In this document: piece by piece, positions 9,487 to 17,271 of the stretch | Layout of the letters: the number at the start of each line of letters is the position of its first letter | How positions within the stretch are numbered: position 1 is the first letter of the stretch | From: an uncultured Clostridia bacterium | Lineage (GTDB): Bacteria > Bacillota > Clostridia > TANB77 > CAG-508 | NCBI GenBank assembly: GCA_934183305.1 | Contig: CAKPSF010000005.1 | Span: 40,180 to 104,179 of the forward strand | DNA length: 64,000 bases | Direction of reading: 5' to 3' | Translations under genes and position numbers: made by a program | The notes under the pieces: model-generated | Database searches by the model: none | What the model was told of the DNA's origin: nothing | The model's input: the letters and a program-made list of their open reading frames with translations, nothing else

Positions 9487-10491
9487 ATGTTTAAGTTAGC
9501 TATTGTTGGCGCTACTGGTTTAGTGGGCAGAAACGTTTTGAAAGTTTTAGAAGAAAAGAATTTACCTATTTATGAATACGTTCTTTTTTCTTCATATAAA
9601 TCTGCTGGTTCTGTAATTCATTTTATGAACAATGATTATACTGTAAGAGAGTTAAAAGAGGATTCTTTTATTAATGAACATTTTGATTTTGCTATTTTTT
9701 CTGCTGGTGGTTCTACTGCCTTAAAATATGCACCTATTGCTAGTAAAAATGGTTGTGTAGTTATAGATAATAGTAGTGCTTTTAGAATGAATACTGATGT
9801 GCCTTTAGTAGTTCCAGAGGTTAACCCAGAGGATGCCTTTTTAAATAATGGTATAATTGCTAATCCAAATTGTTCTACTATTCAAGCAATGTTACCGCTA
9901 AAAGCTTTAGATGAAAAATTTAATATTACCCGAGTTGTTTATTCTACATATCAAGCTGTATCTGGTGCAGGAAAGGCGGGGATTGATGATTTTGAAAATA
10001 GTATTAAAGGAATAAAAAACAAGAAATTTCCTTATCCAATTTTTAATAACTGTTTACCACACATTGACGTATTTGAGTCTAACGGATATACTAAAGAAGA
10101 GGAAAAGATGATAAACGAAACAAGAAAAATATTACACAAACCTAATTTAAGTGTAACAGCCACTTGCGTAAGAGTTCCTGTGCTTAATTGTCACTGTGAG
10201 AATATAAATTTAGAATTTGAAAATGAATTTGATATAAAGGATATTTATTTAGCATTAGAAAATTTTAAAAATATTACTGTTATAGATAACATAGAAAAAG
10301 AACTATACCCTCTCCCAACTGACGTTTCAGGAAAAGACGATGTTTTCGTTGGAAGAATTAGAAGAGATTTTAGTATAAAAAATGGTCTTAACATTTGGGT
10401 CGTAGCAGATAATATAAGAAAGGGCGCTGCAACAAATGCAATACAAATTCTAGAAGAATTAATATCAAAAAGAAAACTCTCTCTACAATAA
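9487..10491 (+). CDS. asd: Aspartate-semialdehyde dehydrogenase
   Basis: This enzyme makes aspartate semialdehyde from aspartyl phosphate with NADPH, feeding lysine/diaminopimelate, threonine and methionine synthesis. The N-terminal Rossmann motif GATGLVGR (residues 8-15), the active-site Cys129 in NPNCSTIQ and the substrate-binding CVRVPV segment are present. An in-frame GTG lies at 9472, but the GGAGG at 9474-9478 would fall inside that extension; the ATG at 9487 sits 8 bases after it and gives the canonical MFKLAIVGATG start. It is monocistronic and ends in a terminator that overlaps the stop codon. Confidence 0.95.
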   Translation: MFKLAIVGATGLVGRNVLKVLEEKNLPIYEYVLFSSYKSAGSVIHFMNNDYTVRELKEDSFINEHFDFAIFSAGGSTALKYAPIASKNGCVVIDNSSAFRMNTDVPLVVPEVNPEDAFLNNGIIANPNCSTIQAMLPLKALDEKFNITRVVYSTYQAVSGAGKAGIDDFENSIKGIKNKKFPYPIFNNCLPHIDVFESNGYTKEEEKMINETRKILHKPNLSVTATCVRVPVLNCHCENINLEFENEFDIKDIYLALENFKNITVIDNIEKELYPLPTDVSGKDDVFVGRIRRDFSIKNGLNIWVVADNIRKGAATNAIQILEELISKRKLSLQ

Positions 10492-10510
10492 ATGTAGAGA
10501 GAGTTTTTTT
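10473..10510 (+). terminator. Intrinsic terminator of asd
   Basis: A 12-bp stem (10476-10487 with 10493-10504) with a 5-nt loop is followed by a T-run. The stop codon of asd lies in the loop. Confidence 0.85.
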
Positions 10511-10526
10511 GATATTCATTGCAAAA

Positions 10527-10682
10527 TCACCGCCCACATAAAGCAAGAACAATGCCAATAGCAATGAATATTGCAATTGCATAAATCAATGCGCTAGGAG
10601 TTATTAGTACAGCCACCACACAGCTATAATAAATAGCGCAAATTAATAATGCAATTAAAATAATTTCCCGTGATTTTTTCAT
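10527..10682 (-). CDS. Small two-helix membrane protein, unknown
   Basis: The 51-residue product begins MKKSREIILIALLICAI and contains two hydrophobic stretches (about 6-24 and 27-48) ending LALCGR. The ATG at 10682 is chosen because GGAGGAGA lies 6 bases upstream; a longer in-frame ORF reaches 10781 but has no RBS and would overlap the promoter. It has its own consensus promoter. No family is recognised; it is probably an integral inner-membrane peptide. Confidence 0.6.
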   Translation of the reverse strand: MKKSREIILIALLICAIYYSCVVAVLITPSALIYAIAIFIAIGIVLALCGR

Positions 10683-10715
10683 CGCTGTCTCCTCCTTAAG
10701 TTTTTTGGGGCATTT

Positions 10716-10743
10716 ACAAATATAGGATCTTGATCCTATTTGT
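10716..10743 (-). promoter_or_regulatory. Hairpin at the 5' end of the small membrane protein mRNA
   Basis: ACAAATAGGATC and GATCCTATATTTGT on the minus strand form an almost perfect hairpin around the predicted transcription start, just after the cysteine desulfurase gene. It lacks a convincing U-run, so it is more likely an mRNA 5'-end structure or dyad than a terminator. Confidence 0.4.
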
Positions 10744-10746
10744 ATT

Positions 10747-10775
10747 ATTATACTATACTTTTCAGTTTTTTTCAA
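10747..10775 (-). promoter_or_regulatory. Sigma-A promoter inside the 3' end of the cysteine desulfurase gene
   Basis: On the minus strand TTGAAA (10770-10775), 17 bases, TATAAT (10747-10752). The -35 box is inside the last codons of the upstream gene and drives the 51-residue protein. Confidence 0.7.
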
Positions 10776-11904
10776 ATCCAATATTCTTTGCCAGTATATT
10801 TAATACATAATCTATTTCATTTTTTGTATTTTCTTTTCCAAGTGTAAATCTTATTGTTCCTGATGCTTGTTTTCTGTCTAATCCTATTGCAGTTAACACA
10901 TGAGATGTTTTACTACTTCCAGTGCAACACGCTGATGCACTAGAAGCACATATTCCATATTCATCTAATTTTAATAATAACTGTTCTCCATCTATATCTT
11001 TAAACGAAACATTAACATTGCCTGGTAATCTATTGTCCAAATCTCCATTTATTTTTATATTTTCAAACCTTTGTTGTAGACTAGTTATAAAGTAATTTCT
11101 CAATGCTGTTAATTTTGTATTATTAAAATCAATCTCTTTGTATGCATATTGTATTGCTGTTGATAAGCCTACTATTCCTGCCACATTTTCTGTCCCGCTT
11201 CTTTTTCCTTTTTCTTGGCCTCCACCATCTTGTATTCTTTCAAATTCTACCCCTTCTCTAACATATAAAGCTCCAACTCCTTTAGGGCCATAAAACTTAT
11301 GTGCAGACATAGACAGCAAATCCACTCCCAATTCATTTACATTTATTGATATGTTTCCAACTGCTTGAACTGCATCTGTATGAAAATATACATTATGTTT
11401 TTTTGCAATTTTCCCAATTTTTTGTATTGGTTCAATTGTACCAATTTCATTATTTGCAAACATTATACTAATTAAAATTGTATCTTGTGTTATAGCATTT
11501 TCTAGTTCTTCTAGATTAATCATTCCATTACTATTAACATTTAAATACGTTACCCTAAAGCCTTGTCTTTCCAAGGTCGCACAAGTATTTAACACTGCTG
11601 AATGCTCTATTTTTGAAGTTATAATATGTTTTCCTTTTGATGAATTTGCATATGCAATACCCTTTAGCGCCAAGTTATCACTCTCGCTCCCACAGCTTGT
11701 AAAGTATATTTCTTTTTGTTTAGCTCCTATACAACTTGCAACATTTTGTCTTGCTTCTTCTACCACTCTTTTATTTCTTCTTCCCAAAAAGTACGCTGAT
11801 GATGGATTTCCATAATTCACGCTAAAATATGGTAGCATTTTATTTAGCACCCTTTCATCAACTCTTGTTGTTGCACCGTGATCCAAATAAATTAATTTTT
11901 CCAT
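10762..11904 (-). CDS. Cysteine desulfurase (IscS/NifS family)
   Basis: This PLP enzyme moves sulfur from cysteine to a persulfide for Fe-S cluster, thiamine or tRNA thiolation. In the 380-residue form starting MEKLIYLDHGATT, PLP Lys203 is in SAHKFYGPKG, the cofactor-stacking His is in IEHSAV, and the mobile catalytic loop is ASSASACCTGS with adjacent Cys326/Cys327. The longer in-frame ORF to 11991 would start inside proS; GAGGTGA nine bases upstream of the ATG at 11904 supports the short form. That RBS lies inside the 3' arm of the proS terminator. No scaffold gene is adjacent, so the sulfur acceptor is unknown. Confidence 0.9.
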   Translation of the reverse strand: MEKLIYLDHGATTRVDERVLNKMLPYFSVNYGNPSSAYFLGRRNKRVVEEARQNVASCIGAKQKEIYFTSCGSESDNLALKGIAYANSSKGKHIITSKIEHSAVLNTCATLERQGFRVTYLNVNSNGMINLEELENAITQDTILISIMFANNEIGTIEPIQKIGKIAKKHNVYFHTDAVQAVGNISINVNELGVDLLSMSAHKFYGPKGVGALYVREGVEFERIQDGGGQEKGKRSGTENVAGIVGLSTAIQYAYKEIDFNNTKLTALRNYFITSLQQRFENIKINGDLDNRLPGNVNVSFKDIDGEQLLLKLDEYGICASSASACCTGSSKTSHVLTAIGLDRKQASGTIRFTLGKENTKNEIDYVLNILAKNIGFEKN

Positions 11905-11907
11905 AGT

Positions 11908-11957
11908 AAAAATCACCTCATAATATATACTATTTAATATTATGAAGTGATTTTTGT
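11908..11957 (-). terminator. Terminator after proS whose 3' arm holds the next gene's RBS
   Basis: On the minus strand AAAAATCACTTCATAATAT pairs with ATATTATGAGGTGATTTTT (one G-U pair) around a 10-nt loop and is followed by U residues. GAGGTGA in the 3' arm is also the Shine-Dalgarno sequence of the cysteine desulfurase gene, so folding would both stop transcription and hide the ribosome site. Confidence 0.7.
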
Positions 11958-11972
11958 TTTTATTATATTTTT

Positions 11973-13409
11973 TTAATATTGTTTTCCCCAAACTACCATC
12001 TTATTAGCTGGTTTTCCGCAACATACACATTTATCTGATATCTTTTCTTGTTCAAATGGCATACATCTTGATTTTGCACCAGTTAATTCTCTTATCTTAT
12101 TTTCGCACTCTTCATCTCCGCACCACATTGCTTTTATAAAGCCTTGATTTGTTTCCATAGAGTTTTTAAATTCATCCAAACTTAATGCAACTGTTGTTTT
12201 TTCTTTTAATCTATTTTTGCATTCTTCAAACATATTGTTATGAATATTTGTAAGCATTTTTTCTACTTCTTCTTTTAAATTATCTAATTTAACAGTTACT
12301 TTTTCAGTTGTATCTCTTCTCACTAAAATACATTCTCCATTTTCAATATCTCTTGGTCCAATTTCTAATCTTATTGGCACGCCTTTCATTTCCCAGTAAT
12401 TAAATTTATAGCCTGGTGAATATTTATCTCTATCATCTACTTTTATCCTAAATTCACTTGATAAACTATTCTTTATTTCATAAACTTTGTCTAATACTCC
12501 AGCTTTATGTTGTGCAATTGGAACTATAACTACTTGAACTGGTGCAACTCTTGGTGGTAATTTAAGTCCTCTGTTGTCGCCATGTGCCATAATTAATGCC
12601 CCTATTAATCTAGTAGAGCTTCCCCAAGAAGTCTGATAAGCATACTCTTCTTTTCCTTCTCTGTTTTGGAATTTTATATCAAATGGCTTAGTAAAATTTT
12701 GTCCAAAATAATGTGAAGTTGCAGATTGTAATGCCCTGCCATCATGCATCATGCTTTCAATTGTATATGTCTCTTCAGCTCCTGCAAATTTTTCACTTTC
12801 AGTCTTTATTCCCTTTATAACTGGTATTGCAAGTAAATTCTCTGCAACATCTGCATATATATCTAGCATTTGCATTGTTCTTTCTTTAGCTTCTTTTGCT
12901 GTTTCATGTACTGTATGCCCTTCTTGCCATAGAAACTCTCTTGATCTTAGAAATGGTCTTGTTTCTTTTTCCCATCTTAAAACATTACACCATTGATTAT
13001 ATACAAATGGTAAATCTCTCCAAGATTTAAGCCATTTTGAGTACATTGTTGATATTATAGTTTCAGATGTTGGTCTTATGCACAATCTTTCATCTAGTTT
13101 TTCTCCACCAGCTTCTGTAACCCATGCAACTTCTGGTGCAAAACCTTCCACATGATCTTTTTCTTTTTGTAATAAACTTTCTGGTATTAACACAGGAAAG
13201 TACACATTTTCTACTCCTGTTTCTTTAAATTTTTTATCTGTATAATTTTGAATATTTTCCCAAATAGCATAACCATATGGTTTAATTGCAATACATCCTT
13301 TTGTGTCTGTATAATCTGCAAGTTCTGCTTTTAATACTATATCTGTATACCACTGAGCAAAATCCTCATCTATATTTGTTATTTCTTTAACAAAATCATT
13401 ATTTTCCAT
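11973..13409 (-). CDS. proS: Prolyl-tRNA synthetase, short archaeal/eukaryote-like type
   Basis: At 478 residues and without the bacterial insertion domain, this is the class II ProRS form also found in some Firmicutes. Motif 2 (FLRSREFLWQEGHT), motif 3 (GLKLPPRVAP) and the anticodon-binding domain (VVIVPIAQHK onward) are visible. The C-terminal zinc module has Cys clusters (MWCGDEEC, DKCVCCGKPA) and the characteristic terminal Tyr (VVWGKQY). It lies in a scpB-proS-desulfurase run with 14 bp to scpB. Confidence 0.93.
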   Translation of the reverse strand: MENNDFVKEITNIDEDFAQWYTDIVLKAELADYTDTKGCIAIKPYGYAIWENIQNYTDKKFKETGVENVYFPVLIPESLLQKEKDHVEGFAPEVAWVTEAGGEKLDERLCIRPTSETIISTMYSKWLKSWRDLPFVYNQWCNVLRWEKETRPFLRSREFLWQEGHTVHETAKEAKERTMQMLDIYADVAENLLAIPVIKGIKTESEKFAGAEETYTIESMMHDGRALQSATSHYFGQNFTKPFDIKFQNREGKEEYAYQTSWGSSTRLIGALIMAHGDNRGLKLPPRVAPVQVVIVPIAQHKAGVLDKVYEIKNSLSSEFRIKVDDRDKYSPGYKFNYWEMKGVPIRLEIGPRDIENGECILVRRDTTEKVTVKLDNLKEEVEKMLTNIHNNMFEECKNRLKEKTTVALSLDEFKNSMETNQGFIKAMWCGDEECENKIRELTGAKSRCMPFEQEKISDKCVCCGKPANKMVVWGKQY

Positions 13410-13423
13410 TTTATCTCCTCCAA

Positions 13424-14062
13424 TTAATTATTTTCATTCTTTTTCTCAAGTTCTTCTTCCCTTTCGGGCATTGGAGCCTCATTGTCTATTTCTTCTTTTT
13501 CTTCATTATTTACTAAATCGTCTATTACTATTTGTTGATTTTCGTCTAATTTATATCTTGGTAATTCTGGAAGCTCTTCTAAAGAAGAATAGCCAAACAT
13601 TCTCAAAAATTCTTTTGTTGTAGCATATGTTGTTGGTCTGCCTGGTGCATCTAAACGTCCAACATCTTCTATTAAATTATGTTCTAATAATTTATATATT
13701 GTTCCATCAGAATTAACACCTCTTATAGACTCAATTTCAGCTCTTGTAATCTTAGGATTATATGCAATTATTGCTAATGTTTCTAAAGCTGCCTGAGACA
13801 AATTAGGTTTATTTCTTTTATCTATAATCTGATATATATATTCATAATTTTCTTTTCTAGAACAAAGTTGATAACCATTATTAACTTTAATTATTTGTAT
13901 TCCTCTTCCTGCTTCGTCAAACTCTACTTTCATACTTTCAATAATTTCTTCAATATTTTCTGGTGCAAGTTCTAAAACAGATGCAAGTTCATTTACACTT
14001 ATATCTCTTCCTATTGCAAACATTATTGATTCAATTATTTGTTTGATTTTTTCTATTTCCAT
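13424..14062 (-). CDS. scpB: Segregation and condensation protein B
   Basis: This 212-residue kleisin-associated protein forms the SMC-ScpA-ScpB condensin complex that organises the chromosome. It shows the two winged-helix domains of the family (N-terminal MFAIGRDISVNELASVL, central LSQAALETLAIIAYNP and RGVNSDGTIYKLLEHNLI, GRPTTYATTKEFLRMFG) and an acidic C-terminal tail rich in Glu. scpA is not in the window. It is the first gene of its operon, driven by a TTGACT-17-TAAAAT promoter. Confidence 0.93.
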   Translation of the reverse strand: MEIEKIKQIIESIMFAIGRDISVNELASVLELAPENIEEIIESMKVEFDEAGRGIQIIKVNNGYQLCSRKENYEYIYQIIDKRNKPNLSQAALETLAIIAYNPKITRAEIESIRGVNSDGTIYKLLEHNLIEDVGRLDAPGRPTTYATTKEFLRMFGYSSLEELPELPRYKLDENQQIVIDDLVNNEEKEEIDNEAPMPEREEELEKKNENN

Positions 14063-14097
14063 AACTTAAGTACTTTCCCCTTAAAATAATATATACT

Positions 14098-14126
14098 ATT
14101 TTATATTATTTTTCCAAAATAGTCAA
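14098..14126 (-). promoter_or_regulatory. Sigma-A promoter of scpB
   Basis: On the minus strand TTGACT (14121-14126), 17 bases, TAAAAT (14098-14103), about 35 bases upstream of the scpB start. Confidence 0.65.
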
Positions 14127-14232
14127 ATTAATTTGCAATAGTAATAAAAAGAAAAAATTGTAGTGATAATGTATTGTTTTTTATTTTTTCTTGTGATAAT
14201 ATAACTTTATAATAAAAATATGAGGTGAGCAT

Positions 14233-14406
14233 ATGAGTGAAGAACCAAAAAAAATAGAAGTTGTTTCTGGCGATGGAAAAGATTTGGAAATTTCAAATGT
14301 TTCTACTCATCTTTCTATTGCTAAACCTAAGATTAAAAATGATGATGATAAAAAACAAGAAATTGTTATACCACAAGTAAAAAAAGAAAAGAAAAAAGAG
14401 AACTAA
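14233..14406 (+). CDS. Small charged protein, unknown
   Basis: A 57-residue ORF (MSEEPKKIEVVSGDGKDL ... KKEKKKEN) is preceded by GAGGTGA four bases before the ATG and ended by a strong terminator that overlaps its stop codon. It is divergent from scpB and stands alone. The product is highly charged, lacks Cys and hydrophobic segments, and is probably disordered; the tail is poly-Lys/Glu. I do not recognise a family. Confidence 0.65.
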   Translation: MSEEPKKIEVVSGDGKDLEISNVSTHLSIAKPKIKNDDDKKQEIVIPQVKKEKKKEN

Positions 14407-14430
14407 TTTATTTTAGTTCTCTTTTCTTGT
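14394..14430 (+). terminator. Terminator of the small charged protein gene
   Basis: Arms 14394-14406 and 14413-14425 (13 bp perfect) with a 6-nt loop; the T-rich 3' arm continues into TTTTCTT. The TAA stop is the end of the 5' arm. Confidence 0.8.
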
Positions 14431-14462
14431 AATATATATATTTATATAAAGCTAGAGGCTAT

Positions 14463-15152
14463 TTATACAGCTTCTTCAACCTTATCTTCTTTAATAAACT
14501 CATTATTATCACTTAAAACTTCAAGGCTTGAAATTGAAACTTCATATGCCACTCTGTTTTCTATTGTTCCATCTTCATGTTTCTTTTCATAATTTCTTGA
14601 TTGAACTCTACCTACTACTTTTACTTCTGTTCCAACTGCTAAGTTTTGACAGAATCTTGCATTTCTTCCCCATGCAATTGATGGAATATAGTCTGATTTA
14701 TTATATGCTCTATTTACTGCTAATAAAACATCTGCAATTTCTCTACCAAATGGTGTTTGTCTATATATTGGGTTTTTACAAATATATCCAAGTAATCTAA
14801 CTTCATTTGATGTTTTTTTAGTTTGTTCTAGTTCTTCTTCTGTAAGTTTATCTTCTGTAAGAACATCTTTTGCAAATACTGTTAATATTAACTTATTTCT
14901 TTCATTTTCATAACTATTGTATGATCTAAATTGACCTTTTATTATTAGTTTGTTTCCTATTGTTAATAAATCATCATTAATTATTCTTTCTGATGCAGTT
15001 ACAGGTATAATATCTGTTGTATCACTTAAACGTGCTACTTCTAAATCAAATATGTAAAATTTTTCTCCATAAGTCTCATGACTAAATCTTTTCTCACTTG
15101 TTACCTTTCCCACTAACATTAAATGGTTATTATCTGAATAATTTGTTTCCAA
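14463..15152 (-). CDS. Tandem OB-fold single-stranded DNA-binding-like protein
   Basis: The 229-residue product carries two consecutive SSB-like OB domains: residues about 10-110 (LMLVGKVTSEKRF ... FYIFDLEVARLS ... KLIIKGQFRSY) and about 115-220 (NEVRLLGYICKNPIYRQTPFG ... GTEVKVVGRVQSRNY ... AYEVSISSLEVL). The second domain has the stronger SSB signature. Canonical SSB has one OB fold plus an acidic DDDIPF-like tip; here the tail (EDKVEEAV) is acidic but lacks that tip. It could bind ssDNA as a two-fold monomer. It stands alone behind a TAGACA-17-TATAAT promoter. Confidence 0.8.
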   Translation of the reverse strand: METNYSDNNHLMLVGKVTSEKRFSHETYGEKFYIFDLEVARLSDTTDIIPVTASERIINDDLLTIGNKLIIKGQFRSYNSYENERNKLILTVFAKDVLTEDKLTEEELEQTKKTSNEVRLLGYICKNPIYRQTPFGREIADVLLAVNRAYNKSDYIPSIAWGRNARFCQNLAVGTEVKVVGRVQSRNYEKKHEDGTIENRVAYEVSISSLEVLSDNNEFIKEDKVEEAV

Positions 15153-15243
15153 TTTTATTCCTCCCTAATATATTTTATTTCTATTCTTAAGTATTCTATT
15201 CATAAAGCTATTTTTTATGCAAACTTTTGTATTGCCACTTTCT

Positions 15244-15272
15244 ATTATACTACCTTTTTATGGTTTTGTCTA
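15244..15272 (-). promoter_or_regulatory. Sigma-A promoter of the SSB-like gene
   Basis: On the minus strand TAGACA (15267-15272), 17 bases, TATAAT (15244-15249), giving a leader of about 85 bases that contains no clear hairpin. Confidence 0.6.
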
Positions 15273-15346
15273 CATAAAAAGTTAAATTTGTTATATTTTT
15301 CTTTATTTTTGTAGTATTTTAAGGATTATTTTTACTTTTTTACAAT

Positions 15347-15538
15347 TTATTTATGTATATTTGCTGTATTATTGATATCATTCCCTTTTATTTCATTGTT
15401 AATACTATTAGAAGAAATTTTTAATAATTTCACATCCTCATTTGGAGTTAGTCCAACCCCAAATGCAAATATTCCAAGTACAATAAAAGTTGCTACTACA
15501 TATGAATATATTTTATTTTTGTTAAGTACATATATCAT
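15347..15538 (-). CDS. Small membrane-anchored peptide, unknown
   Basis: The 63-residue product MIYVLNKNKIYSYVVATFIV has one N-terminal hydrophobic helix (about 11-30) and then a polar Asn/Ser-rich tail, so it is either a signal-anchored or an exported peptide. GGAGG ends 5 bases before the ATG at 15538; an in-frame TTG at 15550 would include the RBS itself and is rejected. It follows the rqcP terminator. No family recognised. Confidence 0.55.
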   Translation of the reverse strand: MIYVLNKNKIYSYVVATFIVLGIFAFGVGLTPNEDVKLLKISSNSINNEIKGNDINNTANIHK

Positions 15539-15570
15539 AAAAACCTCCAACTAAGCGAATTCTCCCATAC

Positions 15571-15603
15571 AAAAAAATAAAGAGATATAGATCTCTTTAT
15601 TTT
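15571..15603 (-). terminator. Terminator after rqcP
   Basis: Stem 15575-15586 with 15591-15602 (12 bp), 4-nt loop, followed on the minus strand by a run of seven T. Confidence 0.85.
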
Positions 15604-15626
15604 ATTCATATATGTTTAAAATATTC

Positions 15627-15863
15627 CTATAAAACTTTAATAAGCTCTGGTAAGTTTTTCCCCGCAACTTCTGGTATTTCTATAATTTCGAATTTTGAAA
15701 GTTTGTCTCCAAATCTTATTTCAACTATATCACCTTTTTTTACATCATAACTTGCTTTTACAATTTTACCATTAACGCTTATCCTTCCACTGTCTGCTGC
15801 TTCATTTGCTATCGTTCTTCTTTTAATTACTCTTGCAACTTTTAAAAATTTATCTATACGCAT
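15627..15863 (-). CDS. rqcP: S4-domain ribosome quality control protein RqcP (YabO/Hsp15 family)
   Basis: The 78-residue protein is essentially one S4 RNA-binding domain: MRIDKFLKVARVIKRRTIAN ... GRISVNGKIVKASYDVKKGD. RqcP (Bacillus YabO) binds stalled 60S/50S peptidyl-tRNA complexes and helps RqcH add C-terminal alanine tails. It sits 18 bp after the ylmH homologue, another S4 protein linked to the same pathway. Confidence 0.88.
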   Translation of the reverse strand: MRIDKFLKVARVIKRRTIANEAADSGRISVNGKIVKASYDVKKGDIVEIRFGDKLSKFEIIEIPEVAGKNLPELIKVL

Positions 15864-15880
15864 TTTCTTAACCTTTCTTA

Positions 15881-16687
15881 TTAAATAAATTTATTTACTA
15901 TTAGTTTTATTCTATCATTTCTGGTTTTTCCTTCTATACTTCCTATTTCAAATCTGCCTTTACCTCTTATTGTTATAATATCATTTTCTTTTATTTGTTT
16001 AGTTTGTTTTTCTATATTTTCAAAATTAACATATACTCTTCCTGTATTAATTATTTCTTCTGCATTTCCTCTTGAAGTATTTAATATCTCAGCTACAATG
16101 CAATCCATTCTCATTGATGGTACTATAATTCTCATTTCTTGTTTATTAACTTCTTTTTTTCTAACTTCACATAGTTCAATATTTTCTATAACTGATTTGC
16201 TAAATCTGGTTAATGAATTTAAATTACTAATTAAAAACTTAGAAATTTCATTTAACACTAATATATCTGCCCCATCCTCAAAAACAAGTATATCTCCTAT
16301 TTTTTCTCTTTTTAATCCTAATTTTATTAAACCACCTAAATAATCTCTATGGGTATATTTATTATACATTTCTTTAGGCAATTTTATTCGTATGCAATTT
16401 ATAGGTATTGCTTTGCTATACTCTTTATTTATAATACTAGACAATTTTTCTGGATAAAATAATATTATATTTCGTTCTGTTTCTTCTATTCCCCCAGTAA
16501 TAATATAATTCTTAATATTTTCTTGTTTTAATATTCTTTCTAATAGATGTTTTTGGTACAAATCTAAAAAGTCTGTATATTCTACTTTGTTTTTAGATAT
16601 TGCCAATTCCATTTTATCTATCATTTTTGAAATTAGCAGTTTATCTTCTGTTTTTGTATATTTATTTAGTATTTTTTGTTTGTCCAT
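15881..16687 (-). CDS. ylmH: YlmH-like S4-domain RNA-binding protein
   Basis: The 268-residue protein has the YlmH layout: an N-terminal region of about 170 residues (DKQKILNKYTKTEDKLLISK ... ERNIILFYPEKL ... HRDYLGGLIKLGLKREKIGD) and a C-terminal S4 domain (RMDCIVAEILNTSRGNAEE ... GKGRFEIGSIEGKTRNDR). YlmH binds 50S-peptidyl-tRNA complexes and can substitute for RqcP in B. subtilis. The ATG at 16687 follows AAAGGA by 6 bases; the longer ORF to 16717 runs through a hairpin. The usual ylmH neighbours (sepF, divIVA) are absent; here it is paired with rqcP. Confidence 0.88.
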   Translation of the reverse strand: MDKQKILNKYTKTEDKLLISKMIDKMELAISKNKVEYTDFLDLYQKHLLERILKQENIKNYIITGGIEETERNIILFYPEKLSSIINKEYSKAIPINCIRIKLPKEMYNKYTHRDYLGGLIKLGLKREKIGDILVFEDGADILVLNEISKFLISNLNSLTRFSKSVIENIELCEVRKKEVNKQEMRIIVPSMRMDCIVAEILNTSRGNAEEIINTGRVYVNFENIEKQTKQIKENDIITIRGKGRFEIGSIEGKTRNDRIKLIVNKFI

Positions 16688-16707
16688 GTTTTTTCCTTTT
16701 ACATTTA

Positions 16708-16733
16708 AAGGTTGCATAATTTAATGCAACCTT
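16708..16733 (-). terminator. Hairpin between dut and ylmH
   Basis: Perfect 10-bp arms 16708-16717 and 16724-16733 around a 6-nt loop. The downstream U-run is weak, so it may be a partial terminator or a processing structure. Confidence 0.5.
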
Positions 16734-16741
16734 CTCTATTT

Positions 16742-17203
16742 TTATTTATTAGTAGAGCCAAATCCGCCTAATCTTTCTCCTTCTGCATTATCGTTATCTA
16801 CCACAAAATACTTTTGGAATATTCCTTGTCCAATAGCATCTCCTTTTTTTATTTCTACATCTACATCTTTTATATTATAAAATGCAAACATAATATGTCC
16901 ATCATTGTCTGGATTTTCATAATAATCCGCATCTACTATTCCAACACTATTTGCTAAGACCAAACCTTTTTTCTTTGGATTGGAACTTCTGTTACAAAGC
17001 ATTAAATATTCCCCTTCTCCCATATATGATTTCAATCCCGTTTTCACAAGAGTAGGAGCCATTCCTGGCTTAAATGCTGGTATTATACAGTCTTCTGCTG
17101 CTTCTATATCATATCCGGCTGAATATTTTGTTTTTCTTATTGGTAAATTTATTCCTTTGTTTTCAAATCCCTTTGCAATTTCAAATCCTCTAACTTTTTC
17201 CAT
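16742..17203 (-). CDS. dut: dUTP diphosphatase
   Basis: This 153-residue trimeric dUTPase hydrolyses dUTP to dUMP, preventing uracil incorporation and supplying dTMP synthesis. The five family motifs are readable: AGYDIEAAED, NRSSNPKKKGL, NSVGIVDADYY, the region around KGDAIGQGIF and the C-terminal P-loop-like RLGGFGST. It has its own TTGACA-17-TATAAT promoter immediately after the Fic gene and probably heads the dut-ylmH-rqcP transcript. Confidence 0.95.
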   Translation of the reverse strand: MEKVRGFEIAKGFENKGINLPIRKTKYSAGYDIEAAEDCIIPAFKPGMAPTLVKTGLKSYMGEGEYLMLCNRSSNPKKKGLVLANSVGIVDADYYENPDNDGHIMFAFYNIKDVDVEIKKGDAIGQGIFQKYFVVDNDNAEGERLGGFGSTNK

Positions 17204-17236
17204 TTCAATACTTCCTCTCCAAATATCTTTTTTCTA

Positions 17237-17265
17237 ATTATATTTATAATTTTATTGTTTGTCAA
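17237..17265 (-). promoter_or_regulatory. Consensus sigma-A promoter of dut
   Basis: On the minus strand TTGACA (17260-17265), 17 bases, TATAAT (17237-17242): a perfect match in both boxes. The spacer is almost the same as that of the Fic gene promoter at 18783-18811. Confidence 0.8.
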
Positions 17266-17271
17266 TTGTTT

